Source: Hyaloscypha bicolor E
Lineage: Eukaryota; Ascomycota; Leotiomycetes; Helotiales; Hyaloscyphaceae
Direction of reading: 5' to 3'
NCBI RefSeq assembly: GCF_002865645.1
Contig: NW_020194684.1
Location: 1,937,241 to 2,001,240 of the forward strand
Length of the DNA: 64,000 nt
In this document: piece after piece, positions 20,621-33,179 of the stretch
Numbering within the stretch: position 1 is the first letter of the stretch
How the letters are laid out: the number at the start of each line of letters is the position of its first letter
Notes under the pieces: generated by a model
Databases searched by the model: none
Seen by the model: only the letters and a program-made list of their open reading frames with translations
What the model was told of the DNA's origin: nothing
Position numbers and translations under genes: made by a program

Positions 20621-22626
20621 TCACAATCTGACCCTCCCACCATTCAGCTCCTCCCAATCCTGTCTCCGGAACTCCACGTAGGTTCCATTCTTCAGCCAGT
20701 ATAGCTCATCCTGGCCCGTCTTGTCGGGATTGACGCCTTGTGATCTCACGACGTGCTTCTGTTGCTTGAGTGTCCCCGTGATCTCCATATTCTTGGTGAG
20801 CCTCAGGAATAGTGGGACTGCGAATCGCGGAAGTTTAGCATGAGCATGCTTGGCCAAGTCATGTAATAACCTGTCGCTAGGCTCTTCTGCTAGAACGATG
20901 GCTACACAGCCTGCTCTGCCATCATGGTGTGGCAGCTCCACGCCGTAAACGTTTGCTTCGTGGACTGCGGCATGATTCCCAAGTGCTTCCGAGACTTCAC
21001 TCGTGCTGACATTCTCAGACTTCCATCGGAACGTGTCGCCGATACGGTCGCTGAAGTACGTCCTCCCTTGACTGTCCCAAGATACCATATCCCCAGTCCG
21101 GAAGTATGCGTCGCCTTTCTCGAAGACATTCCTCATGATTTTCCCTTCCGTCGAGTCTTTGTTATTGAAATACCCCTGGAACTTCAACTCGATCTGATCA
21201 GCATCCAGTTTGTACAACAGCTCGCCCGTCTCTCCACGTGGAACCTTCTTGCAAAATCCCGTCTTTGGATCTCGATATGGCGTCTCGGTCGCCCAGTCAA
21301 GTTCGACGATCCCAACTGCGGCATTCATCAGCAGTCCCGCAAAAAAACCGTTCCGTCCGATGGCGCCCTTGGAGAAGTCGTTCCGACTGAAGTTCCAAGT
21401 GGCAGATGATCCTTCTGTTGCCGAGTAGAACTCCGCAATGCCCTCAATTCCGAACCGTTCTTTGAAGCGGTTCCAGATATCGGGTCGTAGACCATTGCCA
21501 AAGGCAACTCGGACATCATTCTTCTGGTCTAGATTCTCTCCTGTCGCAGGATCGATTTGAGGCGGTGCGGCGAGCAGGTATCGGCAAGTCTCCCCAACGT
21601 ACTGAATTACCGTAGCTTTGCTGTCTCGGCATTCTTGCCAGAATGTCTTGGTCGAGAATTTCTTGCCTAAGGAGAAGGTGGCTCCCAGAATGAGCACATT
21701 ACAGAAGCCCAGAACGGAGGCCGAGGAGTGATATAGAGGCATGCACTGTGTTCAGTCAGACTGGTAATTGAATTTTGAAGTAAACCAACCGTGTAGAAGA
21801 CGTCCCGTTTGGTCATGCCCATCCAGGTCGGGACGAGCCCTGATGCAACCAATATCTTCTTCCAACTGACGATTGCTCCTTTTGGAAGCCCTGTGGTACC
21901 ACTTGTATAAATTAGGATTCCCATATTATGCGACTTGTCATCCGTTCGAACATCATCTGGTTCCCGGATACCTTCGGTCGAGACAGCCTCGGCCTCTAAT
22001 TTTGGATCGAATATCTCGAATTGAACATTGGGAAGTTCATCTTGAACTTCTTGAGTGATGTTGTCCTTGATATTAAGATCCACCAGTACAACCGAAGTAG
22101 TCGAAACTTTGATGCAATGTGCCAATGCCTTTCCAGTCAGATTGTAGTTGATGAACGCTGGCTTCGCACCAATCGCCCACAGACCCAGCCAGATAAAGAT
22201 GAATTTCTCGGAATTGACAAAGTCCATGGCAATGATATCTTTCGGCTTGATGTTGTATCTTGTCTTCATCCATGTTCCGTACTTGAGAGCCGTCTGATAA
22301 ACCTCCTTGTATGTCCATTGTCGGCCCTCGAAGATGAGGAGAATGGTATTTGCATGTTTACCCAGCGCATGCTCCTCGAGTTTGTAGAAGACATTCAATC
22401 GATCCCTCTTCTCTTTGAGTGCAGTCGTAAATTGGGAATATATTCCGTTACCGAGCCATGCCCAATCGTAGGAGAGACCTGTTCTGGCATCGAGGTAGGC
22501 AAGTGAAGCAAGGGCAGCTGGAGCTGCAAATGCCAACGGAACTGCAGCCACTGATGTTAGGTTGGAACATTGGGATCTTAGGTGGAACCGACCAGGCATG
22601 ATAAAATAGAGCTGGGGCGCTATCAT
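20621..22626 (-). CDS. FAT1: Very-long-chain acyl-CoA synthetase / fatty acid transporter, 653 aa
   Basis: Two exons on the minus strand, 22626-21790 and 21745-20621, with a 44-nt intron (GTTGGT...CACAG) that restores the conserved FYTCMPLYHSSA. The start is the first ATG in frame; a second ATG nine codons on (22599) is also possible. A hydrophobic N-terminal stretch (AAVPLAFAAPAALASLAYL) is the usual FAT1/FATP membrane segment. The AMP-binding motif YTSGTTGLPKGA is at residues 240-251. The VLACS/FATP signature FRTGDMVSWDSQGRTYFSDR and GDTFRWKSENVST are present. It activates long and very long fatty acids to CoA esters and couples uptake to activation. The C-terminus is VRL, only a weak peroxisomal-signal candidate. 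Length is normal for the family and no damage is visible. Confidence 0.9.
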
Positions 22627-23740
22627 TGGAGACGAGCGCTGCTCGCCTCTGGATTCGAGATACAAGCTGTCAAGGAGATAGAGAGACTTCGCACTGGATG
22701 ATGAAGCGCGCGAGAGATCAAGATAAAAGATGAAGATAAGGGAACGAGAGCAAGCATATTTGATTGAATATGGCGGAAAGTTAACATCTTTGAGCTGGTG
22801 CTATATACCACATACGTTACCTGGCGCCCTCGACCTCAGCCCGCCGCGCTGGACTTGGGCAAAATACCGAGGCATCAATGCTTGCGGCCGTGTTTCGAGA
22901 GCTCCCCCGCATCTGGGCCGAGTCGCCGAGTCTTTCACCCGTCCAGACGCCACAGATGGTGTCGCATCGAAGTATTGACACAGTGATCGAAGTGAAGTGT
23001 ATGAGGGTGAATTCAGAATTCCTCCGTCGATATTTCATTGTTAAGGTTAGAACAGGCTTGGTTCCGAAGCCGATAACATCACGTGACCTAGAAGGGTTCA
23101 CACGCCAACCGCCCAAGCCAAAGTTCAATCTCAATATTAATCTCTCAGTTATTAACATAATTTTATAATTTTTCATTTTTGGCTAAAAATATAGATTCTT
23201 CAATTGAATCTTGATTTTTTAAAGTAAAAAATATTATTAAATATTAATAATAAAACTAAGTTCTTAATTATATTTTAAGAATTTTAAAGCTATATAATTT
23301 TTTTTATTAAAAAGAAGTCCTTTTATAAATGTTCCTATAATTGAGAGACATACTATTAGTAAGTATTATAAACGGTGAGAGAAAAATTCTTTGTCGCTTG
23401 GGCGGAAAGTGGGTTTGGGTGGTTGGTGAACCCTTCTGGCGGGACAAGAGAAGCGATCAAGAAACAGTTGAGCAGCTGAACAACTCCAATCATGAAGCTG
23501 CCACTATGCAGTGCTACATTGGGAAGACTCCTCTGGTTCCACTCAGTTCCTTCAGACACCGCGATTGAGCGGCTCACCAATAATAGAACGCATTCTAGAT
23601 GGAGTGCGGCACGGCGCCCAGACACGCATCCTGCCTGCAGTTGGATTGCCTCCCCCAACAAAGCATCCGAGGCTCCCATGTCAGCACGCTTCCATTCTCA
23701 ACTCACTTTTTCAATGCTTTCTTAATCTTCAAATATTCGC
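22627..23740. promoter_or_regulatory. Divergent promoter region with an AT-rich patch
   Basis: About 1.1 kb lies between FAT1 (-) and the J-protein gene (+). A sharply bounded patch at about 23160-23340 is almost all A and T, quite unlike its flanks; it may be a small old repeat hit by RIP. No coding sequence is supported in the rest. Confidence 0.45.
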
Positions 23741-24850
23741 ATGGCAAGAGCTGTAGTGACCGAGGATTATTATTCTATTCTGGGAGTCTCTCAATCTGCG
23801 ACGTTGGCTGTTATCAGAGAAGCCTACAAGAAGTGCGCCCTGAAGTACCACCCAGATAAGAATTTGGACAATGGCGAAGATACAACAGCTGCTTTCCAGC
23901 TTGTCGGGTTAGCTTGGGAGACTTTGAAGGATGCGACGAAGCGCGCGCAGTACGACGGAGAGGTTTATGTGAGGCTGCCAAAGCCAAAGAGGAAGCGAGG
24001 GAAAGATACCGAGGTTGAGGCTGAGGCTGCTCGCGCCAGAAGGAGAAGGGAAGAAGTTGATCGCGATGCGAGGGCTCGGTGGTCTGCTACTGAATCGAGT
24101 CAATCGACCGGTGAAGGACAAGCCCAATTTGAGGAAGAAGCTGCACGCTGTGAGATGGCTCGACAATGGCAGGCCAGCGCTCGAGAGGATTACCTATCTC
24201 GACTTCAACAATGGACTGACTTTCGGAAAGGACACTTACAAGCTGTCCTTGAATGTCAGCAACTGATTGAGAAGCATCAATCGAATTTGGATATTCAGAA
24301 CAAGGAGGATGAGGAAGAGGTCGCTCGGAAAATCCAAGATGCAATCGAGCGGTCCAGATCGTCAGGCCTCAAAATCGAAAACCATAACGCCACCCTTTCG
24401 AAATTGCTCGAAGCTAGACGGATATACACCGCTCGACTAATTAAGTCCATTGACGATGCCCGAAAAAAACTTAATGAATTACTGCTTGTGCTGGAGAATG
24501 ACAGACGACGGTACGAGAGCAAAGAAAACAGGGTCCGAGAACAGAGAGTCCGAGAGGCCTTGGAGATCCTCGGTCCTCGCGATTTGCATCCTCCGTTGTT
24601 CAGCATCATCGACAGACGTGGACAGGCAATCAACAACTGGAAAGCTCTTTCCAGGGTCAAATGTGCCACCAATTTCCGCACCTCGTTTGAGCCATCGGAA
24701 GGCCCATGGCACCAACCTGGAGACTTGTGGGAACGTGTCGTGGGTGAGCATATCTGCGGCAGATGCGATCGACGTGCCTTTCATATTATCCCAGAGTGTG
24801 GACTGGCGAAGTGCCTCTGTGGAATGATTGCGTGCACAAGTTGCTTCTGA
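23741..24850 (+). CDS. J-domain co-chaperone with C-terminal cysteine cluster, 369 aa
   Basis: Single exon. Residues 9-70 form a J domain (DYYSILGVSQ, then KYHPDKN with the HPD triad at 37-39) that stimulates the ATPase of Hsp70 partners. From about residue 80 to 330 the protein is highly charged and predicted to be helical or coiled coil (RARRRREEVDRDAR, KKLNELLLVLENDRRR). The last 40 residues carry CGRC, then CGLAKCLCGMIACTSC, which looks like a zinc-binding knuckle. There are no Gly/Phe-rich region and no signal peptide, so it is a cytosolic or nuclear class C J-protein. After the TGA at 24848-24850 the same frame stays open for 53 codons with protein-like sequence (separate entry). Confidence 0.85.
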   Translation: MARAVVTEDYYSILGVSQSATLAVIREAYKKCALKYHPDKNLDNGEDTTAAFQLVGLAWETLKDATKRAQYDGEVYVRLPKPKRKRGKDTEVEAEAARARRRREEVDRDARARWSATESSQSTGEGQAQFEEEAARCEMARQWQASAREDYLSRLQQWTDFRKGHLQAVLECQQLIEKHQSNLDIQNKEDEEEVARKIQDAIERSRSSGLKIENHNATLSKLLEARRIYTARLIKSIDDARKKLNELLLVLENDRRRYESKENRVREQRVREALEILGPRDLHPPLFSIIDRRGQAINNWKALSRVKCATNFRTSFEPSEGPWHQPGDLWERVVGEHICGRCDRRAFHIIPECGLAKCLCGMIACTSCF

Positions 24851-25009
24851 GATCTCCAGCTTTTGAGAGAATATGCAGAGTTCATCACAAGCACCGATTC
24901 CCAGGGTAAAGAGTCGATATTCGCGCTCGACTTTGATTCAAACGGGAGGCCGAGAGGCTTTTGGAAAGGCAAATCGGACTATTTTGGATTTGGTTGCGAG
25001 TATGATGGA
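24851..25009 (+). other. In-frame open extension behind the J-protein stop codon
   Basis: 53 sense codons follow the TGA in the same frame up to the next TGA at 25010-25012. They read like a folded protein (LREYAEFITSTDSQGKE, then KSDYFGFGCEYDG). This may be the original C-terminus cut off by a CGA-to-TGA change, or a read-through extension. No splice site joins it otherwise. Confidence 0.4.
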
Positions 25010-25286
25010 TGAATGTCTAGTGCGGCGTTGGCGTGTTAAGGACAGTTTCCCGAAGGAGATTACGTGTCTGAAGCACTTTGACGGGAGCTTTTCTCCTCCA
25101 AAGATAACAGCATTTATGTTATGACTAGAAGAATCAAGGTTGGGAATCAAGGATCACTCTGTTCTGTTGTCTCCCCGACACAGCCTCGTCCAGCCTCGTC
25201 CTCCGCATCGGCGTTTGAAAGTTCCGTGCTCATCCCAAAATACTGACATCTGGCAAGAGTTGCTTTCAATCACGAACAACTCCACG

Positions 25287-26949
25287 ATGTCAGCCTCGTC
25301 ACAAGCTCCAATAGCTTTTGAACCTGGTGCCCATGCTGATGGTAAAGACGCGAAGAAAAGCGAAGATGTGCCAGCCAACGCGGTGAGCGCCACGCCCAAG
25401 AAAAAAGAGCCACCTCCTGAATCGCCAGAGAGCATTCGACAGCGGAGCTATGTGGTTCTGTCCTTCTGGGCCATCATATTAATAATCGGGCTGCCAATAT
25501 GGTGGAAAACAACAGCAATATACAGGGCGAGGTTACCGTTGGATCAAATGATGGATTGGGCTGACGGAAGAGTACATCTCCTCTCCTCAGCATGGAGCTC
25601 TAAGCTAACTGCTCCAGGCCTGCCGACCAGTATTTCCCCTCCGAATATCGATAGAAGCAGACTCTTTACAAGACCATGAAGCGCAGCATCTTCTGCGAAC
25701 GACCCAACATGCGCTGGACGACTTGAACGATTTTTCAGCGCATCATTTGCGCTTAGAACTCTCTCCCTCCAATGCGTCAACAGCCGCGACTGGACTGTCC
25801 ACCGGAGGCGTAGAGAATGAGGAATTGGCATTGGTGATAAGACTTCTGCCAGGCACGACAACAAAAGCGGATCTACAATCATATGCCCCCATACTAGACA
25901 TTTATTACACCCCGAACCAAATCCCATCAAGCTCCTCCTCATCCTCCTCGCTGGGCAACTATATCGCGAACAGACTGCGAGGAATGTTTGCAGAAGAGCA
26001 AGCAATGATTTCATACCTCCTATCTACCAGCTCCGCACCTCCGGAACGAAGTCCCAAAGCATTGGCGCCAGAGGTCGCCGAGTCCCTAGCGAAATGGACA
26101 ACGCGATCAATGAAGTACTCCCGAACATACCACCTCACATTCTCACTCTTCACGCCTACCGCCACCCCATCGTCATGGGACATCGCATCAGCGCTGGAAG
26201 AACACCTGAAGCCATTGCTAGAAAGCTTCTCCTCAATCTCGAACTTCACAATCGACACCCAAGTCCAACTCTATGCCACACCAGGGGTAAGCGGCAACGT
26301 CCTCAAGAAAGAAGACCTCAGCGGCTTCATAAACGCCGCAGAATGGCCCCTCAGTCCCAGCATCGGCGGCGCGCCAACCATCAACTTCATCATATATGTT
26401 GGAGATATGGAAGTCGAAGGCGGCGGGAAGGGCTGGCTGATCCCACAATGGGGAGGCGTGGTCATCCAATCCGATATCTCTGATCTCCGACCTGCTATGC
26501 TGATCTTCTCCAACCAATTAATGTCATTACTTGGAGCGCCGGAATCAGGATCCCTTCCCCTGCGTCTGATGACGTTAGTTCGTGTTCGGAGCGCAGGCTT
26601 GCTCCTCAAAGCAAGCGGGACGATGGGCAGTCTAGCGCGATTAACGCTCGCGTTGCCGAGTATTAGTATCCCTCGAAGTGTGGCGGATGGGGTTTATACG
26701 ACTATTGAGCATTTGAGGAAAGCCTGTGATGGGCTGGGAGGACAGGAAGCCCTTGAGAATGCGAGGATCGCAGAGGAAGCTGCGGAGAAGGCGTTCTTTG
26801 AGAAGAGTATGGTGGGGCAAGTATACTTCCCCGATGAGCATAAGCTGGCTGTTTATATGCCGCTCCTGGGGCCAGTCGGCGTCCCGCTAGTGATGACGGT
26901 GTTGAAGGAGGTTAGGGCGTGGAGGAAACGGAGGAGGGGGAGTAGGTAG
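25287..26949 (+). CDS. GPI17: GPI transamidase subunit PIG-S, 538 aa
   Basis: Two exons, 25287-25571 and 25618-26949, with a 46-nt intron (GTACAT...CTCCAG). The join gives WADGR|ACRPVFPLRI, typical of the family. The protein has an acidic, lysine-rich N-terminal tail, one membrane helix at residues 55-73 (SYVVLSFWAIILIIGLPIWW) and the following KTT.IYRA.LP motif. A large lumenal domain carries GNVLKKEDLSGFINAAEWPL and WLIPQWGGVVI. A second helix lies near the C-terminus (MPLLGPVGVPLVMTVL), followed by a basic tail. PIG-S/Gpi17 belongs to the ER complex that transfers the GPI anchor to proteins. Length and topology are normal. It sits 440 bases behind the J-protein gene on the same strand, with its own promoter. 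Confidence 0.92.
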
Positions 26950-27840
26950 TTTGTCAATTTATCGCCATGTCTGTTCGTTGATTGCCACATGCAGTGTTTG
27001 TTGTTTCGGCTTACATTTCATATGCCATGAGTAAGTGCAGATTCTGCGGAAGTGTTCGTTCACTAGTCGCGCGAGGGCGTATTATACAGACTCGCTGCGT
27101 AACTCATCACTTTTGTGATTTTCTAAAGCGAATCTGGTCTGGGTTCAACCAGCAAGCGCACACCCACTCTCTCTTACTTCACACATCCTATTTTGTCTTT
27201 AGTTGAGCCGACTCCTAGAATAGACTTTGCAGGAGGCACCGCACCACTCACCCACAGGGCCCATTTACGCACGCCACTTGAAAAGACGGGGAAGTTTTGG
27301 ATTGCTAGCGTATTGGACTAGACAAAGCGGGTGACCGTGGACTCCCCCCGGAGTTTGTAAGCTGTGTGATCGGAAGGGACAGGGTAGCCTCTGGCGTAAA
27401 AGCTCGCCATGACATTTTGATATTCCTGTGAAGGCAGATCGCGTTTAGTAGGCCGGCGCATAATTCTCGCGCCTGAGGAGTGCGGTTCTCCCTACAAAGT
27501 CTAATTTAGAATCAGCCGAACTGAAGTCTCTATCATCGGCTTTGTTCTTCTCCTCTCAGGTCACTCGTACGTCCCGGGACACTGGATGGAAATCACGTGC
27601 GATTTCTGCATCAGGACTAGCGTGAGTCGTGCTTCCATGCATGCCAATATCCGCTCTATTGCTCTCCTCCATCACTTCACTTTCACTTCTTTATATTATC
27701 GTACGTTTGGACCACCCTTAAGCGGTTGGCTCTCGGGGCTCCTGGAAAAAAACTGGTCACGTGAGGAACACCAGAATCGCCCCCTTCTAGGGAATCGCGC
27801 ATCGGAACGCGATTACGTCTAAATCCTTAGAGCTTAGCTT
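26950..27840. other. Intergenic region at the edge of the AT-rich island
   Basis: No gene is supported. Base composition is ordinary up to about 27830 and then turns abruptly AT-rich with TAG/TAA-dense sequence, marking the boundary of the RIP island. Confidence 0.5.
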
Positions 27841-28023
27841 AGGATTATAGAGAGAATACTCGAGTACCTTTCTCTATATTTTAGTAGTTCTGAGATACGA
27901 GGGGCTTTTATTATAATTTTTTAAAGCTCGGGGGAAAATCTAAAGCTAGCGGTTCCATAGAAGGTACTAAGAAAAGAAACCCTAACCTTATATTACTCTC
28001 CTCTCTTTCTTCTCTTTATTACT

Positions 28024-31000
28024 ATGGATCCTCCCCGCTTTTATACTTCCTATAGGCAAAACCGGCCTGCTTCTGACTTTATTACAGAGCGGGCTAAGCC
28101 ATATAAAACTTGCTCTTACTATCGAGTTTATATCCTTTCCCTTTTCTGGCTTAATTAACTAGTTAATAGGCCCGAAATACTACTAATTATACCTAGCGGC
28201 GCCCTGCCTTGCAAGAACTTGATCCGAATACCCTCCCTACCTCCCGGCAATAATAACGGTCAATTACGGACGTTTCTGCGGACGAGCTAGCCCCATAGCG
28301 CTAGTAACGGATCCGTTAACCGTCCGTTACGGCCCCAGTTTATATTATAAAGAACCCTCCTACTAACCTACCTACTATACGGCCTCCTGTCTTCCTCTCC
28401 TGCTTCTGGCCAGTTCCCGTATATATAACTAGTCCGCTTACGGATTACTATATAGCTTATAAAGCCCTTTATTTTGGCTATATAAATAATTACTTTAAGG
28501 CCTATTATAAGAAGGGTAATATAATACTTCCTCTAATCCGCAAGCCTTCTTTATATCTTTCTTACCTTTTTATAGGTAATAACCTGTTTTACTAAGCCTT
28601 CTAGATAAATATCCGGATATATAATTATACTTTTGCCTTTATATTAATTAGCTATAAAAAAGATACCCGGATTAATTTCTTTTATAGAATCTAGTACTTT
28701 TAGATCTATAGTAAGCTCTTTTATTTCTAAGGCCTATTATAGCCCGTTTTATATATTAAATTCTTCTTTATATAGCTCTTCTTTTATAATCTACTTTTTA
28801 TAACTAATATATAAGCTACTAACTTTCCTTATTTAGATTATATAGTTCTTTTATAGCTTATAAATATATTTACGGATTATAATCCGTTTATTATGATTTA
28901 TAAGATAGCCTATAAGTATCTTATAAGCTAGTAAATCAATTTCCGGATCTTATTTAACTCATAAATATATTTAATTCTTAAGTTAGATACTAATTATTAT
29001 TATAAGAATCTTCTAATAAATAACGAGGTTATAGCTCTTATTCCGGATAAGTATATAAATATAAGCTATTATAATCTAGTATTTATAGTCTATAAGGCAG
29101 GCTATAAGTATTTATAAATATATATAATTAATATTATATATATAATATATATACTATTTTACTATATCTTACTTTTCTTATATAATAACCCGGGCTAGTA
29201 TTATAGTTTATAATTATAGGACTATAATAGAACCTATTAGTAAATATAGCTAAAATAATAGGTTTTTTACTAGTATTACTTCTATATTTATCTAGTTTTT
29301 TCCTTATTCTTTTATATTAGTTATTTCTTTTAATAATATATTATTAATATATATATTATCTATAAAACTACTTTATTTAACTAGCTTTATTTATATTAGT
29401 AAAATATTTATATAGATATTTATATAGATATATATATAGGACTTATAAATACTCTAATTTATAAGAATATCTATATAAATAATATTAGTTATTACTTTAT
29501 TTTTCTATTAAACTTTATAAATAGTAATTACTTTATATAATAGCTCTTTTAAGACTTAATAGCTATTATATAATACTTTAGTAAGCCAAGCTTTTTTATT
29601 ACCTTTATAACTAATCTATACTAGCCTAAGATTATAGATTATCTTTTAAATAAGTAATAAGCTATTAACTATCCGGATTTCCTTTACTAGATCTTTATAT
29701 TAAAGATAAAAGAACTATTTACAAATCTAAAGAATTACCTTTTCGAACTATATATAGGCCATATATATATAATTAAGTACTAGAAATATAATCTCTTATA
29801 TATATACCTGTTCTTATTTCTTAGGAAAGAAGCCGTTTTCTTAATTCCCGATTTAGTTAATAAAATTATTTATATCGAGCTCCTAGACTTATTATAGGAT
29901 CCTATAGGCAAACTTATAATTATAATAATTAGTTAGATATCTTATAGACTATATAGCCTCGAAAATAATCCGAAAGTCTTATATATAGTTTATAAGATAC
30001 CTATAATTCCGTTTATATACTAGAAGAGATTCCCTAAGATATTTATAGCTATAATAATTATTTATAAAAATAAATATCCCGAATACTAATACTAGAATAA
30101 TAGCTATATATTTATAGTCTATAAACCAGGCTTTCTAAGCCAGGAAATTATTTATAATAATTACTAGGTTATTTTATATAACTCGTATCTTTTCTAGAAA
30201 TTCCGTTCTTATATTAATATTAAGGTTTATATTTCCGTATAAGTAATTAAATATATTTATAAGTATATCTATAAAAAAATAGATTATATAACTATTATAG
30301 TCTTAGGAATAAATAATAAGATTACCTAATACTTTTAAGCTTAATATATAGGCCCTATAGAAGCTTTCTAGTACCTGTTTAAATACCTAATATATTAGGA
30401 GTTCTTTCTAGTCTAGTATTTAGTAATTTATTTCTCTAGATAATATATAGTCTATTTTATAAATAATCTCTTACCCGAGTAAATTACGGACCAGACCGCA
30501 AATACTTATTTAATCTTAATAGCTTTTTTTAAGTATAATATAATATATAAAAATAGCTACTAGTACCTTTATTACAAGTTTCTATAGTATTTTATATAAG
30601 TTACCAAGATCCGGATATAGAAGTCCTATAAGTAAGAGTATAATATTAGCTATATTTACTACTATAGCCCGGTTTTTAAATAAGCGGTTCTATTTATAGC
30701 TCTTACTAATAGTTATATATAGTTTATAGTTCTTTAATAAACTTTACTTAATTAAGGGTATTTATTATCCTATATACTATATTACCTGTATTATTTATAG
30801 CTTAGTAAAAAATAATTAGGAATAGTTCTAGTACTTTAATAAAATAATTTGGTTAATAACTAGCTATAATTTATAAATATTCTTTTTTATAAATATTTAC
30901 TAGTAATTAATTACAGATATATAAATAATCTGAGACTAGTATAAGAAATATTTCTATAATAACTTGGCCTATAAGCTTATCTATAATTTATTAATTAACT

Positions 31001-32575
31001 TCCTATTATCCTTAGTTAATTCTTACTATAATTATAGCCTTTTCTTATTCGATCTTAGCCTTATAAATCTCTAGTAAATACTTACAAATATTACCCTGCC
31101 TAAGAATACTTTTAACTAGACTATAAGCTACTATATAGCTAATTTACGGGTTAATTATATTTATAAGATATTACTAGTAATTATAATATAAGCCTAGCTA
31201 AATATAAACTAGTATTTTTACTTTTAGATAATTATAATAGTAATTATAAATAATTTATAAATTATTTACTTTTACTTATAAGGCCCTAGTAATACTAGTA
31301 AGATATTTCTTTATAAGACCTTTTATTATTATTATTATAGCCAAGATAAGGTAATCCTATATATAATATTAATAAATATTATAGCTCTTCTTTTCCCGGA
31401 TAAATATATATCTTATTTCTAGTTCCGGATTTTATTTGAACTTAATAAGTTATTTATAAGTATAATTACTAAAATAAGCTAGTTCGGGGCTCTTTTATAT
31501 TCTATAGACCTAATTATCTAAAATGAGATATTTATATAGTATAAGTATTACTTTAAGATAATATACTAGCTAATAGTTAATTTATAATTAGTTATAGATA
31601 ATATTTTCTTTAGAGAAATATCTATAATTCTCGGGAGGAACTTTGCTTAGATCTTACTAATAATTCTATATGATTTGCGGGCTAATATAATATAGGCCTA
31701 TTTATAATAGATATAAATCTGGCTATAGCTTTATTAGTTATTATTACGGATTAATATATAGGTTTATAATAATCTATCTAAACAGGATTTTATAAACTAG
31801 ATTAGTAATTTACTATATAACCTGTCTTTAAATAAGCAGATTATACTCCTGCCTTTTATTTTATATATCTAGTTAGTTATAAATCTAATTAATTATATCT
31901 ATTCCCGAAAGTAACTCTTATAGGCCCTATATAATTACCGGGCCTTTAGTAGACAAGTAATCCTATTAACCCTAAATAATATAGTCTATAAGCTTAACTA
32001 AATAATCCTAGATATATTTCCTAGCCAGGAATGAATATATTTTATAGTAGATTTAGCTAATATAAATAAGGCAGATCCTGAAATTATAGAATTATCTCTA
32101 GAGATCTTATAAAGTATTTATTTACTAGATCTACTTCTTTCTAAGCTATAATTTAAGATTAGTATACTCGTAATATTCTTACAAAATCTCTATTTATAAA
32201 AAGGGCTTTATAACGGGTTATAAATATTAATATATAGCTTTAGGAGATTCTTAATTCAGGTATAACTATTAGGTAATAACTTTAATAGCTAGTTACAAAT
32301 GATTTCACGGATTAAGCTCTAGTTTATAGATTAGTAACTATTTTTTATACTTTTTTATAAATAGTTTCTACTTACTTTATTCTTTATAATAACTATTAAT
32401 AAGTTATAAGGCTAGTTATTTAAGGTAATAAGAATAAATTTATAATTACCGGTTTTTTCTTATAGCCAGTTCTATATAGTAGCCTTATAAATAATTTTAT
32501 AAGCAGGGCTTTATATTCTTTTATTCTCTAATATAAACCATATAAGTAATATAGTATATCCAGAAATATTATAAG
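28024..32575 (+). mobile_element. RIP-mutated Helitron (Rep/helicase), non-functional
   Basis: One + strand frame runs through the block and, with TAA/TAG taken as mutated CAA/CAG, reads as a Helitron polyprotein. A possible start is at 28024 (MDPPRFYTSYRQNRP). The Helitron N-terminal/Rep region is seen from about 29650 (YIGHIYIIKYQK) and at about 30340-30420 (YIGPIKAFQYLFKYLIYQEF). The PIF1-type helicase begins at about 31282 with a degraded P-loop in front of FLYKTFYYYY, then LII.NEIF..YKYYF and IILGRNFA.IL at about 31630. It ends near 32520-32570 with the usual VAL and NIVYPEIL-like motifs. Family knowledge: rolling-circle transposons. The element carries dozens of nonsense changes and cannot be active. 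I could not place its exact termini. Confidence 0.8.
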
Positions 32576-32709
32576 GTCTTACTTAGCTTTTAATTTACTT
32601 ATAGTTAACTTTATATACTTACAGGCTATTTTTCTTTTTATACTATTTATAAAGGGTCTATAAAGAGTTTATACTAGCCTTTATTATATTCCAATCCTAT
32701 TCGGGACGA

Positions 32710-32788
32710 GTTTAGGGCAAAATTATTAATTAGTAGCCTTATATAAGCTCCGGAGCCAATTAATAATTTTAGTAAAGCGGCCCTAAAC
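32710..32788. repeat. Foldback hairpin, copy A
   Basis: Outer arms GTTTAGGGC (32710-32718) and GCCCTAAAC (32780-32788) pair. Inside, AAAATTATTAATT and AATTAATAATTTT pair around a centre containing AAGCTCCGG. Copy B at 34354-34437 has the same layout with different but again self-complementary arms. Confidence 0.65.
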
Positions 32789-32886
32789 TTATTTATCTTA
32801 TATTTTTACTATTTTCCGAAGAAAACTAATACTATTATATAAATGCATCTATACGAGAATACCAAAACTTTAGCCTGCTCTATAGT

Positions 32887-33090
32887 TTAGGCTTTACTTT
32901 ATAGGCTTTATAGACTCCTTTTTATAGGCTTTATAGGCTCCTTTTTATAGGCTTTATAGGCTCCATTTTATAGGCTTTACGGGCTCTATAAGCTCTATAG
33001 ACTTTACAGGTTATATAGGTTCTATAGGCTCCCTTTTATAAGGTTTATAGGCTAATTTATAGGCTTTACAGGCTCTGCAGGCTCCCAATA
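32887..33090 (+). repeat. Minisatellite of TATAGGCTTTATAGGCTCC-like units
   Basis: About nine or ten degenerate tandem units of roughly 20 bases, built on TAGGCTTTATAGGCTCC. They lie just behind foldback copy A. Confidence 0.75.
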
Positions 33091-33179
33091 GACACCCTCC
33101 CTTTAAACCGGCTATACTACTCCGGGTATAAGTCCTTTCGCCTAATTATAAGCTTCCCTTTTTACGAGAACGGATATTG

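Noticed and set aside
28305..28318. Palindrome TAACGGATCCGTTA
   Set aside because: Short and isolated; such palindromes occur by chance at this length.
32887..33090. Possible CRISPR-like array
   Set aside because: The units are degenerate tandem repeats without unique spacers, in a fungal nuclear sequence.
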